From positions 1 to 52,504 of the forward strand of contig CANEDJ010000005.1 of NCBI GenBank assembly GCA_947426265.1: a DNA stretch of 52,504 nt, read 5' to 3'. This document shows positions 41,574-49,650 of the stretch, one piece after another. The translations under genes were made by a program, and so were the position numbers. Source of the stretch: MGBC102946 sp022793145. Its GTDB lineage: Bacteria > Bacillota_I > Bacilli_A > RF39 > UBA660. How positions within the stretch are numbered: the first letter of the stretch is position 1; each line of letters begins with the position of its first letter. The notes beneath the pieces were generated by a model. The model made no database searches. It had not been told where the DNA came from and worked only from the letters and a program-made list of their open reading frames with translations.

Positions 41574-42449
41574 ATGGAAAAAGCAAAATTTGGAGTAGCA
41601 GGGTTCCCAGTTCATTTTTTCGAGCAAAACAAAAAAAGAGAAAAAATATTTGAATGGTTAGAAAATTTAAACTTAGATGTTATTGAATTGCAATGTACTT
41701 ACGGAATTAGAATGAAGGAAGAACAAGCATTACTTTATAAGGAACTAGCAGATAAACATCATATTATGATGACGATTCATGCTCCATATTATATATGCCT
41801 TGGATCTATAAAAAAAGAAACAGTAGAACGTTCTAAGTTAGAAATAAAAAAAGCATATGAATTAGCAAGGTTGCTTGGAGTAACAAGGATTATTTTTCAT
41901 CCAGGTGGTGGCTATCAAAATAGAAAAGATGGATTGGAACAACTAATTCATACACTTAATGAAATTACGCCCAGTTTAGATCCTACCATTCATTTGTATC
42001 CAGAAATAGGTGGAAAGGTCGCTCAGCTAGGAAGCTTAGATGAAATTATTGAAATTTGTAAACGAGTAGATATTGCATATCCCTGTATTGATTTTGCTCA
42101 TCTTCATGCTAGAGAATTGGGATCTATGAAAACAAAAGAGGATATTTTAAAAGTATTTGATAAAATAGAAAAAGAATTAGGAACAGAAAAACTACATAAA
42201 GCTCATTTTCATGTTTATCCTGTTGACTATACAGAAAAAGGAGAAAAAATTCATAAAGCCTTTGGAGATCATAAAGAAATAGCGCAATTATCCTTATTTG
42301 AAGAAGATTTAGATTATTATCCAAAAGCAGAAGATTATATTGCTGCGATAAAAGAAAAGGGATTAACTCCAATCACGATTTGTGAAGCTCATAATACACA
42401 AGATACAGGTGCTATTCTGATGAAATCATTATATGAAAAGGAATCTTAG
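41574..42449 (+). CDS. TIM-barrel protein related to endonuclease IV / sugar epimerases
   Basis: 291 aa. Landmarks include MMTIHAPYYICLGSIKK (endonuclease IV-type His), VTRIIFHPGGGYQN, YPEIGGKVAQLGSLDEIIE, CIDFAHLHARELG and KAHFHVYPVDY, then TICEAHNTQDTGA. The repeated His, Glu and Asp at strand ends match the three-metal site of AP endonuclease family 2, though xylose-isomerase-like sugar enzymes share the fold. Deoxyribonuclease IV (apurinic-site repair) is the best guess. GGAAGTG precedes the ATG. Converges on a LysR gene through a shared terminator. Confidence 0.78.
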   Translation: MEKAKFGVAGFPVHFFEQNKKREKIFEWLENLNLDVIELQCTYGIRMKEEQALLYKELADKHHIMMTIHAPYYICLGSIKKETVERSKLEIKKAYELARLLGVTRIIFHPGGGYQNRKDGLEQLIHTLNEITPSLDPTIHLYPEIGGKVAQLGSLDEIIEICKRVDIAYPCIDFAHLHARELGSMKTKEDILKVFDKIEKELGTEKLHKAHFHVYPVDYTEKGEKIHKAFGDHKEIAQLSLFEEDLDYYPKAEDYIAAIKEKGLTPITICEAHNTQDTGAILMKSLYEKES

Positions 42450-42461
42450 GATTCCTTTTTT
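42436..42461. terminator. Bidirectional terminator for endonuclease-like and lysR genes
   Basis: AAAAGGAATC (42436-42445) pairs with GATTCCTTTT (42450-42459) across a TTAG loop; both stop codons lie inside and the genes overlap four bases. Confidence 0.85.
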
Positions 42462-43342
42462 AAGTACTGAATAAATTCTTGTAAAAGTTTATTGTTAGTA
42501 TTTTTTTTATGAATGGCTACATATACGTGCCTAGATGGAATTTCAAAATCTGTTTTTAGTTCAAATAATTTCTTAGTTTTTATTTCTTTATCAATTCTAT
42601 TGGTATTAATAAATCCAACACCTAATCCTGCTTTCACAAATTCTAGTACTAGCCCATAACTGACTAATTCATAAGTTGCATTTAATACAACTCTTTCATT
42701 CGCTGCAATACTATCTAAAAATGCTCTTGTAGAAGAAGAACTTTCTTGTAGTACAAGCGGTAGTTTATTTAGATCTTTCATACTAAAAACAGTTTCTTGA
42801 TCATTACCGAAGTCTTTAATGCTAGCAACGAAACGATCGTGCATTTCTTCAATTGGAATAAATAAAATATCTTCTGTAGTTGGAACTAAACTAGTTAAAA
42901 TAACCAAATCTAATTGATCATTCACTAACATTTCTAATAGTTTTTTAGATATATCATGTTTGATGATAAATTGAATTTGTGTATGCCTATTGCGAAATTT
43001 TTGAAGCGGTCCTAATAGATTGTGCTGGAGTACAGTGGTTCCACCTCCCAAGCGAATGATCATATTTTTTTCATCAAGCAACTCTTCAATTTTGCTTTTT
43101 CCGCTTTGCAAACATTCAATGGGATTCTTTAAGTAATCTAGTAATATTTCTCCTTCTTTGGTTAAATTCATACCATGTTTTGTTCTATAAAATAATGAAA
43201 ATCCAATTTGTTCTTCCAATTTTTTAATAGATTGTGTAATAGCTGGCTGAGAAATAAATAATTCTTCAGCAGCTCTTGTTAAATTTTTATGTTTGGCGAC
43301 ATGATAAAAAACTTTGTATAGTTCAAAATTGACATTTTCCAT
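42446..43342 (-). CDS. LysR-family transcriptional regulator
   Basis: 298 aa. The N-terminal winged HTH is canonical (FYHVAKHKNLTRAAEELF then ISQPAITQSIKKLEEQIG), followed by a two-lobed periplasmic-type effector domain (IRLGGGTTVLQHNLLGPLQ; DLVILTSLVP; FVKAGLGVGFINTN). The effector is unknown; a CysL-like role is one possibility. It faces away from the PHP-domain gene across about 90 bases that contain a dyad overlapping both promoters. This suggests autoregulation and control of the divergent CoA-related unit. Confidence 0.92.
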   Translation of the reverse strand: MENVNFELYKVFYHVAKHKNLTRAAEELFISQPAITQSIKKLEEQIGFSLFYRTKHGMNLTKEGEILLDYLKNPIECLQSGKSKIEELLDEKNMIIRLGGGTTVLQHNLLGPLQKFRNRHTQIQFIIKHDISKKLLEMLVNDQLDLVILTSLVPTTEDILFIPIEEMHDRFVASIKDFGNDQETVFSMKDLNKLPLVLQESSSSTRAFLDSIAANERVVLNATYELVSYGLVLEFVKAGLGVGFINTNRIDKEIKTKKLFELKTDFEIPSRHVYVAIHKKNTNNKLLQEFIQYLKKES

Positions 43343-43380
43343 ATGATAACTTCCCCTTATGATAAATATAACAAATATAT

Positions 43381-43411
43381 ATTATACTTATACCATATAT
43401 TACGGTATAAT
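43381..43411. promoter_or_regulatory. Dyad operator over divergent lysR/PHP promoters
   Basis: TTATACC (43388-43394), nine bases, GGTATAA (43404-43410), a LysR-type T-N11-A dyad. The right arm overlaps TATAAT (43406-43411) for the rightward gene. ATTATA at 43381-43386 reads TATAAT on the minus strand for lysR. Confidence 0.65.
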
Positions 43412-43430
43412 GCAATTAGGGGATGATTTT

Positions 43431-44273
43431 ATGGAAACTTATAAAGATATGCATATTCATAGTACACATTCAGATGGAAGTGAAGGTATTCCATCTTTGC
43501 TAGAACAACTAAGTCAAAAAAATATAGGAACTTTTGCAATTACGGATCATGATAGCATAGAAGGAATCAAGGAATTAGAAACTATAAAACCATCATTAGA
43601 GTGGTATCCTGGAGTAGAAGTAAGTACAATTTATAAAACACATAAAATTCATTTATTAGGTTATGGATTTGATTATCATAATTCAGAATTAGAAAAATTA
43701 TTAACATGGGTTAAAAATCAGAGGCGTTTAAGGTTCTATGATATGGTAAAAAATGCAGAACAAGAGTTTTGTGTGGAAATACCATCTACTCCATTTGAAC
43801 AATTGGAAGAAAAAGGGACTATTTTAGTTCGACCACATTTGATGAGATATTTAGTAGAACAGGGGTGTGGAGAATCGTCAGAAGTTATGGACCGAATAGA
43901 AAAACGATGTGCTTCTAAAATCTCTTATAGAGCAGACTTGAAATGGGCGATAGAAAGTTTAAAAAAAGCAAAAGCATTATTATTAATTGCTCACCCTAAA
44001 GAAATAGAAAATGAAAGTCATATTGAATTTAAATCGATTATAGAAGAATTAATCGATTTAGGAATAGATGGGATTGAAGTTTTCCACAGCATACATGAAA
44101 AAGGAGATGTAAGGCGATATCATGACTTAGCTTCAGAATATCATTTATTAGAAAGTGGAGGAAGCGATTATCATGGTGCAGACAGAAAAGGAAGAGTATT
44201 AGGAACAGTAACAAAAAACAAAGAAAAAGTAAAATATCTTTCTTTAGTAGAAGAATTGAGGAAGAGAAAATGA
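43431..44273 (+). CDS. PHP-domain phosphoesterase
   Basis: 280 aa. The PHP metal motifs are MHIHSTHSDGS (residues about 6-16), ITDHDSIEGIKEL, and YPGVEVSTIY. A distal His pair appears in LLIAHPKE and SGGSDYHGADRKGRV. This is the TrpH/polymerase-PHP type, which hydrolyses 3',5'-bisphosphates or short oligonucleotides; CoA-derived 3',5'-ADP would be a relevant substrate next to the CoA gene, an inference only. Start at 43431 after AGGGGATGA. It ends in TGA overlapping the ATG of the next gene, so the two are coupled. Confidence 0.88.
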   Translation: METYKDMHIHSTHSDGSEGIPSLLEQLSQKNIGTFAITDHDSIEGIKELETIKPSLEWYPGVEVSTIYKTHKIHLLGYGFDYHNSELEKLLTWVKNQRRLRFYDMVKNAEQEFCVEIPSTPFEQLEEKGTILVRPHLMRYLVEQGCGESSEVMDRIEKRCASKISYRADLKWAIESLKKAKALLLIAHPKEIENESHIEFKSIIEELIDLGIDGIEVFHSIHEKGDVRRYHDLASEYHLLESGGSDYHGADRKGRVLGTVTKNKEKVKYLSLVEELRKRK

Positions 44274-45298
44274 TGATTGGAGTAGTAGGAAAAAGTGGTT
44301 CTGGAAAAACTTATTTTTCTAATTTGCTAAATAAAAATGATGAATTTACAGTAATACATGTAGATGAAATTGTTCATGAAATTTTAAAAGAAGAGAAATT
44401 TGGGAAAGCTTTTGTAACCAAATATGGCATTGGTTTTATGGGGGAAAATGGGATTGATCGAAAGAAATTAGGACAGTATCTATTTTCATCAAGTGAAATA
44501 ATGGATGAATATAATGAATTTATTTGGCCCTTTATTGAAGAAAAAATAGATGCTATTATTGCAAGAAGTAAAAAGCCAATTATTATTGATTGGATGCAAT
44601 TACCGATTACAAAATATTTTGAAATGTGTGATAAAAAGATCTTAGTGAAAGCACCATTAGAAATAAGAATGGAACGTATAGGAAAAAGAGATCAAATATC
44701 AGCAGATTATAAAGAAAAACGTGAAAAGTTTATGTTAGAATATGAGGATACGAAATTTGATGAAGTTATTGTAAATGATGGTACTGATTTAAGCAGTTAC
44801 GCAGATGATATCATAAGACAGATTCTAACAATTGGTTTTTATGCTGGTAGCTTTGATCCTTTTACAAATGGTCATTTAGAAGTTATTAAAAAAGCAAGTT
44901 GTTTATTTGATAAAGTTATAGTAGGAATTGGAAAAAATCCAGATAAAAAAAGACATTATCAAGAGGAGGAAATGAGAGAAGCAATTTCTTATTCTCTCAA
45001 AAGAATTGGCATTTGTGCAGAAGTCATTATCTATTCAGGATATACGTTTGTAGAAGCTCAAAAACGCCATGCGAGTGCCTTTATTAGAGGCCTTCGAGAT
45101 CAAACAGATTATCAATATGAAGAAGAAATCGCCGCTTTTAATGAAGAACATAGTGGAATTGATACAATTTATTTAAGAGCAGGAAAAGTTGGAAATATTA
45201 GCTCAACATTAGTAAGAAATTTGATAGAAAAGGGTGAGGATATTAAAGAACTAGTTCCAGAACCTGTTTATCAATATATGAAAAAAAGATCTTATTGA
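44270..45298 (+). CDS. coaED: Bifunctional CoA synthase: CoaE kinase fused to CoaD
   Basis: 342 aa with two domains. Residues about 1-185 are dephospho-CoA kinase: P-loop VVGKSGSGKTYFSNLL (3-18), HVDEIVHEIL, and IGKRDQISADYKEKR. Residues about 188-342 are phosphopantetheine adenylyltransferase: FYAGSFDPFTNGH (TxGH, 190-202), ASAFIRGLRDQTDYQYEEE and GNISSTLVRNLI. Together they perform the last two steps of CoA synthesis, from 4'-phosphopantetheine to CoA. The order kinase-then-adenylyltransferase is the reverse of animal CoA synthase. Bacteria normally encode the two separately. It starts at 44270 within the PHP gene's stop and ends in TGA in a terminator. Confidence 0.9.
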   Translation: MMIGVVGKSGSGKTYFSNLLNKNDEFTVIHVDEIVHEILKEEKFGKAFVTKYGIGFMGENGIDRKKLGQYLFSSSEIMDEYNEFIWPFIEEKIDAIIARSKKPIIIDWMQLPITKYFEMCDKKILVKAPLEIRMERIGKRDQISADYKEKREKFMLEYEDTKFDEVIVNDGTDLSSYADDIIRQILTIGFYAGSFDPFTNGHLEVIKKASCLFDKVIVGIGKNPDKKRHYQEEEMREAISYSLKRIGICAEVIIYSGYTFVEAQKRHASAFIRGLRDQTDYQYEEEIAAFNEEHSGIDTIYLRAGKVGNISSTLVRNLIEKGEDIKELVPEPVYQYMKKRSY

Positions 45299-45307
45299 TC
45301 TTTTTTT
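45281..45307. terminator. Bidirectional terminator of coaED and ybaK
   Basis: AAAAAAAGATC (45281-45291) and GATCTTTTTTT (45297-45307), an 11-bp stem with TTATT loop; the TGA of coaED and the TAA of ybaK lie within. Confidence 0.88.
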
Positions 45308-45762
45308 GTTACATCAACCCATTTAATGAAATGACTTAGTTTTTCTAATTCAGACGTAGAAAGTGCAATAGCAGAGTGTGCGTTTCCACAAGCGGGATAA
45401 ACGGTTATATGATCTTTTAAAGAAATATCTAAATAAACAGGAAGCGTATTTTTAAGTCCAAAAGGACAAATACCACCAACAGCATGACCAGTATATTCTA
45501 AAGCTTCATCAGGAGTGAGCATTCTAGCTTTTCTTTTAAATGTTTGTTTAAATTTAGCGTTGTCAATTTTTCTCATTCCTGCAACAACGATTAATAAACA
45601 GCTCTCCTCTGTTTTAAATGTTAATGTTTTAGCTATCATATCTGGATCAACATGTAACGCTTCTGCTGCTTCTAAAACTGTCGCCGTTTTTTCTTTTAAT
45701 ATAATAATTTTATCTTGATAACCAATTTTTTCAAATTCTTTTGTTACTTCTAGTAACCCCAT
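45292..45762 (-). CDS. ybaK: YbaK/EbsC-type aminoacyl-tRNA deacylase
   Basis: 156 aa, single YbaK/prolyl-tRNA editing domain. The signature is TGHAVGGICPFGLK (about residues 90-103), preceded by IAKTLTFKTEESCLLIVVAGM with the conserved Lys, and followed by YPACGNAHSAIALSTSELEK. The family removes misattached amino acids from tRNAs, such as Cys from tRNA-Pro, in trans. No ProRS is nearby. AGGAGG precedes the ATG on the minus strand. It overlaps coaED tail to tail by seven bases. Confidence 0.9.
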   Translation of the reverse strand: MGLLEVTKEFEKIGYQDKIIILKEKTATVLEAAEALHVDPDMIAKTLTFKTEESCLLIVVAGMRKIDNAKFKQTFKRKARMLTPDEALEYTGHAVGGICPFGLKNTLPVYLDISLKDHITVYPACGNAHSAIALSTSELEKLSHFIKWVDVTKKDQ

Positions 45763-45808
45763 AAGAAAACCTCCTATTTCTTTTTATTTTATCATATTTT
45801 TGAAAAGG

Positions 45809-45837
45809 TTGACATGAAAAAATTCTTTTTATATAAT
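45809..45837 (+). promoter_or_regulatory. Sigma-A promoter of the 265-aa gene
   Basis: TTGACA (45809-45814), 17 bases, TATAAT (45832-45837), both perfect consensus. It lies inside the upstream ATG-initiated frame and so excludes that start. Confidence 0.85.
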
Positions 45838-45858
45838 AAACGCTCAGGAAGTGTTACT

Positions 45859-46656
45859 ATGAGTTATCAGGAAATCTTATATAAAAATGAAAATCAATAT
45901 AATGAATTAGAAGAGATTATGTTTGGAAAAATCGTAGAGGCTTTTCAAAAAAATAGTAAACTTGATGTTCTAACAATTATTTGTCAGGCTGGAATTTCTC
46001 TAAGTGATAAAGAACGATCATTTTGGGCATTACATAGTTATTTAATAAATCATCCTAGTTGTGAAATGCAGTTATTTTTTGAATTATTAGAACAATTTGG
46101 TTTTAATTTTAAAAAAGGATTATGTTCTTACATCAGAACATTAGCATCTTATACAATAGATACCGTTCCTGATTATGTCTATGAAGCTCTATTAAGAGTT
46201 CCAATCGTAGACGAAATAGAGTGTCAAAAAGGTAGAATTACAGTTTATAGTGATAAATTAGGAAAATATGATTTTACCCCAATCAAAAAATATTTTGAAG
46301 CATCACATAAAATCAGTACATTCTTAAAATTTGAACCATATGAAAATAATTGTCACAATGCTTCTTGGAATTTGATGGAGCATTTGAAAAGTGGAACATT
46401 ACAAACATTGTTGATGCCACGTTATTTTGGAAAAGGAACTGGTTATCATACTGTCATTGAAGAAACAGGTGGAAATATTATTGATATTGCACATGCAAGT
46501 GTTTTTGATCTTGACACATTTTCTCGGTTAATGGAAGGAACCATAGTATGTGAAACAGAAAAAGATGAAATGTATGTTAAATTAGCTGAAATAAATGAAG
46601 AAACGAAATATGCAAATGCCCTTGTTTTAGCCCTTCATAAGCAATCAAAGCTTTGA
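45859..46656 (+). CDS. Hypothetical protein with Cys-His-Asp block (265 aa)
   Basis: No signal peptide or membrane helix. A central block reads NNCHNASWNLMEHLKSG (Cys near residue 175), then GTGYHTVIEETGGNIIDIAH (His, Asp). This gives a Cys-His-Asp order similar to papain or transglutaminase-like hydrolases and to the protein at 2361, but with no clear sequence similarity to it. The ATG at 45859 (CAGGAAG upstream) is fixed by the promoter; an ATG 15 codons earlier lies in the promoter itself. It ends in TGA. Function unknown. Confidence 0.65.
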   Translation: MSYQEILYKNENQYNELEEIMFGKIVEAFQKNSKLDVLTIICQAGISLSDKERSFWALHSYLINHPSCEMQLFFELLEQFGFNFKKGLCSYIRTLASYTIDTVPDYVYEALLRVPIVDEIECQKGRITVYSDKLGKYDFTPIKKYFEASHKISTFLKFEPYENNCHNASWNLMEHLKSGTLQTLLMPRYFGKGTGYHTVIEETGGNIIDIAHASVFDLDTFSRLMEGTIVCETEKDEMYVKLAEINEETKYANALVLALHKQSKL

Positions 46657-46682
46657 CAATCAATCAGTCTCCATGTTATAAT
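46653..46682 (+). promoter_or_regulatory. Promoter of engB
   Basis: TTGACA (46653-46658), 18 bases, TATAAT (46677-46682). The -35 box includes the TGA stop of the gene before it. Confidence 0.75.
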
Positions 46683-46719
46683 AAAATAACTTAAGAATCT
46701 TTTAGAGAGGATGTATATT

Positions 46720-47301
46720 ATGAAAGTAAATTCTGTTAATTTGGTGATTAGTGCAGTAAGACGTAGTCAATATCCAACGGATGAAAAGCCAGAATTTTTA
46801 TTAGTAGGTAGATCAAATGTAGGGAAAAGTAGTTTTATCAATACGATTATTCACAGAAAAAATTATGCAAGAACATCAGCTACTCCTGGAAAGACACAAA
46901 CAATTAACTTTTATTTGGTTAATGATGAATTCTATTTGGTAGATGCTCCAGGATATGGATATGCAGCCTTAAATAAAGCGAAACAAAAAAAATTTGGGTT
47001 AATGATGGAAGATTATTTGAAAAATAGACCGAATTTGAAGCAAGTATTTATGCTCGTTGATTTTAGACATAAACCAACCAGTGATGATATCATGATGTAT
47101 AATTTTTTAAAATATTATAAACTTCCTGTGACTATTGTAGCAACCAAAATTGATAAAGTAGGAATTACATTACATCAACGACAGAGAAGTGCGATCTTAG
47201 ATGAGTTAGAACTTGTAGTAGGAGATGATTTTGTATTATTTTCTAGTGTAACAAAAGAAGGCTCAGAAGAAATTAGCGAAAAAGTAAGTAGAACAATTTA
47301 A
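46720..47301 (+). CDS. engB: Ribosome biogenesis GTPase EngB/YsxC
   Basis: 193 aa Era-like GTPase. Motifs in order: G1 GRSNVGKSSF, G2/TPGKTQ, G3 DAPGYGYA, G4 TKIDK, G5 FSSVTKEG. EngB (YsxC, YihA) helps assemble the 50S ribosomal subunit and is usually essential. The ATG at 46720, correctly spaced from GAGAGGATG, is preferred over one three codons earlier. It starts an apparent set of ribosome- and spore-related genes (engB, unknown, der) in order. Confidence 0.95.
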   Translation: MKVNSVNLVISAVRRSQYPTDEKPEFLLVGRSNVGKSSFINTIIHRKNYARTSATPGKTQTINFYLVNDEFYLVDAPGYGYAALNKAKQKKFGLMMEDYLKNRPNLKQVFMLVDFRHKPTSDDIMMYNFLKYYKLPVTIVATKIDKVGITLHQRQRSAILDELELVVGDDFVLFSSVTKEGSEEISEKVSRTI

Positions 47302-47348
47302 TGTTTACCACGAAACTATTCTTTTCATATAATACTTTAGGTGATAAG

Positions 47349-47852
47349 ATGAAGGTATTAAAAAATGATGGAAAAGACGTGGTTATTTTTTTGCCTGCTT
47401 CCAATATATTTTTAGATAGATTGAAAAGAGAAGAATTAGAAGATTATTTTAAGACTCTCTTTTTAAAATTAGAAGACCGCTATGGAATAGACCACTGTGG
47501 ATTTTATCAAATTTATGTTTATAAAGATTCTTATTATGGTGCAATTTTAGAAATAGAAGAGGAAGATTTGCCATATTTAGATTATATAGATAATGAAGTA
47601 GAAATGAATATTCATATTCCAAAAGATACAAGTTTTATGTATCAATTAGAAGATATTTTAGATTTAGATATAGAAATTTTAAAAGCGTCTAATCTTTATT
47701 ATTATCAAAATAGATTTTATATAGAATTAAAAAGAGAAGTTCAAAAGAAAAACTATTTACAATTATTAGAATATGGAGAATTAATTTATGGAGAAAAAGT
47801 AAAAAAGGTTCAAAGATCAGGAAAGCTATTTTCTTGTTTATTTTGTGAATAA
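47349..47852 (+). CDS. Hypothetical protein between engB and der (167 aa)
   Basis: Acidic soluble protein with an alternating beta/alpha pattern. It begins VLKNDGKDVVIFLPASNIFL, has HCGFYQIYVYKDSYYGAILEI and a tail of EVQKKNYLQLLEYGELIYG and GKLFSCLFCE with two cysteines at the end. I do not recognise a family; it vaguely resembles MecA-type adaptor N-domains, which is not enough for a call. The start at 47349 (AGGTGATAAG upstream) excludes an earlier ATG within engB's end. It lies 47 bases after engB and 38 before der. Confidence 0.6.
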   Translation: MKVLKNDGKDVVIFLPASNIFLDRLKREELEDYFKTLFLKLEDRYGIDHCGFYQIYVYKDSYYGAILEIEEEDLPYLDYIDNEVEMNIHIPKDTSFMYQLEDILDLDIEILKASNLYYYQNRFYIELKREVQKKNYLQLLEYGELIYGEKVKKVQRSGKLFSCLFCE

Positions 47853-47890
47853 ATAAATGTGTGTTATAATGTAGCAAGTGAGGTGAGACT

Positions 47891-49210
47891 ATGAAAAAAA
47901 CGGTTGTGGCTTTATTGGGAAGACCAAATGTAGGAAAATCAACAATATTTAATCGATTAGTAGGAAAGAAAATTTCTATTATAGAAGATACTCCTGGGAT
48001 TACCAGAGACCGTATTTATGGAACAGTGAATCATAATAATACCAGTTTTCATTTAATTGATACAGGGGGTATTGAGGATAATGAAGATGGATTTAATGTA
48101 AATATCAAAAGTCAAGCTGAACTTGCGATAGATGAAGCAGATATCATTTTATTTGTAGTAGATGGAAAAGAAGGTCTTACTTCTAATGATTTGGTTGTTC
48201 GAGATATGCTAAGACGAGCAAAAAAACCAGTTTATGTAGTAATTAATAAAACAGATAGTAAATTTTATAAAGAGCATGAATTTGATTTTTATGAGCTTGG
48301 ATTTGAAAATTATTTTCCAGTTAGTGGAGAGCAGAATTTGGGTATTTACGATTTGTTAGAAGAGATAACAAAGAACTTTCATAATGTAGAAGAAGAAACA
48401 GATGAGAAAGCCATTCATTTTTCTGTAATAGGAAGACCAAATGTAGGAAAAAGCAGTTTGGTCAATGCATTATTAAATGAGGAGAGAGTCATTGTCTCTA
48501 ATGTAGCAGGAACAACAAGAGACGCTATCGATACACCATTTACTTATCATGGGGAAGATTTTGTTGTTATTGATACAGCTGGAATGAGAAAAAAAGGAAA
48601 AGTATATGAAACGGTAGAGAAATATAGTTTACTTCGTTCTATGAAAGCAATCGACCGTTCTGATGTTTGCTTAATTGTTTTAGATGCAAGCACTGGTATT
48701 ACTACTCATGACAAACATATTGCAGGGTATGCGTTAGAAGCTGGAAAAGCGGTTATTTTGGTAGTGAATAAGTGGGATACCATAGAAGATAAAGATAGTG
48801 CTATGAAAAGTTTTAATAAGGAACTTAAAAGTGAATTTCAGTTTATGACATATGCTCCCATTGTATTTCTGTCAGCACTCACTAAAAAAAGAATTCATAC
48901 ATTAATGCCAGAAATTAAAAGAGTATATGAAAATAGTAAGCGTGAGATAAAAACAAATTTACTAAATGATGTCATCAATGATGCTTATGCTCTAAATTTG
49001 CCACCATCCTATAAAGGAAAACGTTTGAAGATTTATTTTAGTCATCAAGCTTCTGTTTGCCCACCAACATTTAATATTCAAGTAAATAATAAAGGACTTG
49101 TTCATTTTTCTTACGAAAGATATTTAGAAAACAAAATTAGAGAGTCTTTTGACTTTGAAGGAACTCCAATCGTAATCCAATTTAAAAATAAGGGGGAGCA
49201 AGAAATATAA
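47891..49210 (+). CDS. der: Ribosome-associated double GTPase Der (EngA)
   Basis: 439 aa with two consecutive GTPase domains and a C-terminal KH-like domain. G1 motifs GRPNVGKSTIF (9-19) and GRPNVGKSSLV (about 178-188); G3 DTGGIED and DTAGMRKKGK; G4 NKTD and NKWD. Der is an essential 50S-assembly factor. GAGGTGAG precedes the ATG. The neighbours engB upstream and spoIVA downstream match the conserved Bacilli neighbourhood, except that gpsA and hbs, expected in Bacillus, are missing and the spoVIF-like gene takes their place. A terminator overlaps its stop. Confidence 0.97.
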   Translation: MKKTVVALLGRPNVGKSTIFNRLVGKKISIIEDTPGITRDRIYGTVNHNNTSFHLIDTGGIEDNEDGFNVNIKSQAELAIDEADIILFVVDGKEGLTSNDLVVRDMLRRAKKPVYVVINKTDSKFYKEHEFDFYELGFENYFPVSGEQNLGIYDLLEEITKNFHNVEEETDEKAIHFSVIGRPNVGKSSLVNALLNEERVIVSNVAGTTRDAIDTPFTYHGEDFVVIDTAGMRKKGKVYETVEKYSLLRSMKAIDRSDVCLIVLDASTGITTHDKHIAGYALEAGKAVILVVNKWDTIEDKDSAMKSFNKELKSEFQFMTYAPIVFLSALTKKRIHTLMPEIKRVYENSKREIKTNLLNDVINDAYALNLPPSYKGKRLKIYFSHQASVCPPTFNIQVNNKGLVHFSYERYLENKIRESFDFEGTPIVIQFKNKGEQEI

Positions 49211-49229
49211 ACGCGTTAGGCGTTTTTTT
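49209..49229 (+). terminator. Terminator overlapping the der stop
   Basis: AAACGC (49209-49214) pairs with GCGTTT (49220-49225), then T residues. Confidence 0.8.
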
Positions 49230-49277
49230 AGTTATAAAATGATATATCGGTTTTAAAAGTTTAAAAATATAATAAGG

Positions 49278-49305
49278 CACAAAAAAATAGAATTATCATA
49301 TTGTA
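49278..49305 (+). promoter_or_regulatory. Possible sigma-K-like promoter before the spoVIF-like gene
   Basis: CACA (49278-49281), 15 bases, CATATTGTA (49297-49305) fits the sigma-K pattern (mACm, about 16 bases, CATAnnnTA). The predicted RNA start falls on the GGAGGG ribosome-binding site, which counts against it. Confidence 0.3.
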
Positions 49306-49322
49306 ACTTAGGAGGGTATATT

Positions 49323-49568
49323 ATGTTTAACTTTTCAGATAACTTTTTTAATAAAATTGAGAAAAAAACGAATGTTGGTAAAGATACCATTTTAGAACTT
49401 GCTAGCAAGTTACAGCAAGGGGATATGAAAGATGAGGGGACATTAAGAGAGATTATAAGAGAACTTGGAAAAATGACAGGAAAAGAAGTCAGTAAAGAAA
49501 AGGAAGATAAAATTATTTCTGCTGTAGTTAATGATAAAGTTCCAAAAGATTTGGATAAGTTTGTATAG
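49323..49568 (+). CDS. spoVIF: Stage VI sporulation protein F-like (YjcC family)
   Basis: 81 aa, small and charged. The N-terminus FSDNFFNKIEKKTNVGKDTI and the end GKEVSKEKEDKIISAVVNDK followed by VPKDLDKF match the SpoVIF family pattern (VSKEKEDQIVEAIVNNKVP-like). SpoVIF acts late in the mother cell in spore-coat assembly in Bacillus, where it helps the regulator GerR. AGGAGGGTAT precedes the ATG. Its place beside spoIVA, another coat-assembly gene, supports the call. Confidence 0.82.
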   Translation: MFNFSDNFFNKIEKKTNVGKDTILELASKLQQGDMKDEGTLREIIRELGKMTGKEVSKEKEDKIISAVVNDKVPKDLDKFV

Positions 49569-49650
49569 TTTTATACTTTTTTCCTTATTTTGTTCTAACT
49601 AGAAAGATCAATTCATATAGTTTAAATGAATTAAGGAAAGTAGGGAATAT

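Noticed and set aside
45814..45859. Upstream ATG start for the 265-aa protein
   Set aside because: It falls inside a perfect TTGACA-17-TATAAT promoter; the ATG at 45859 has the ribosome-binding site.
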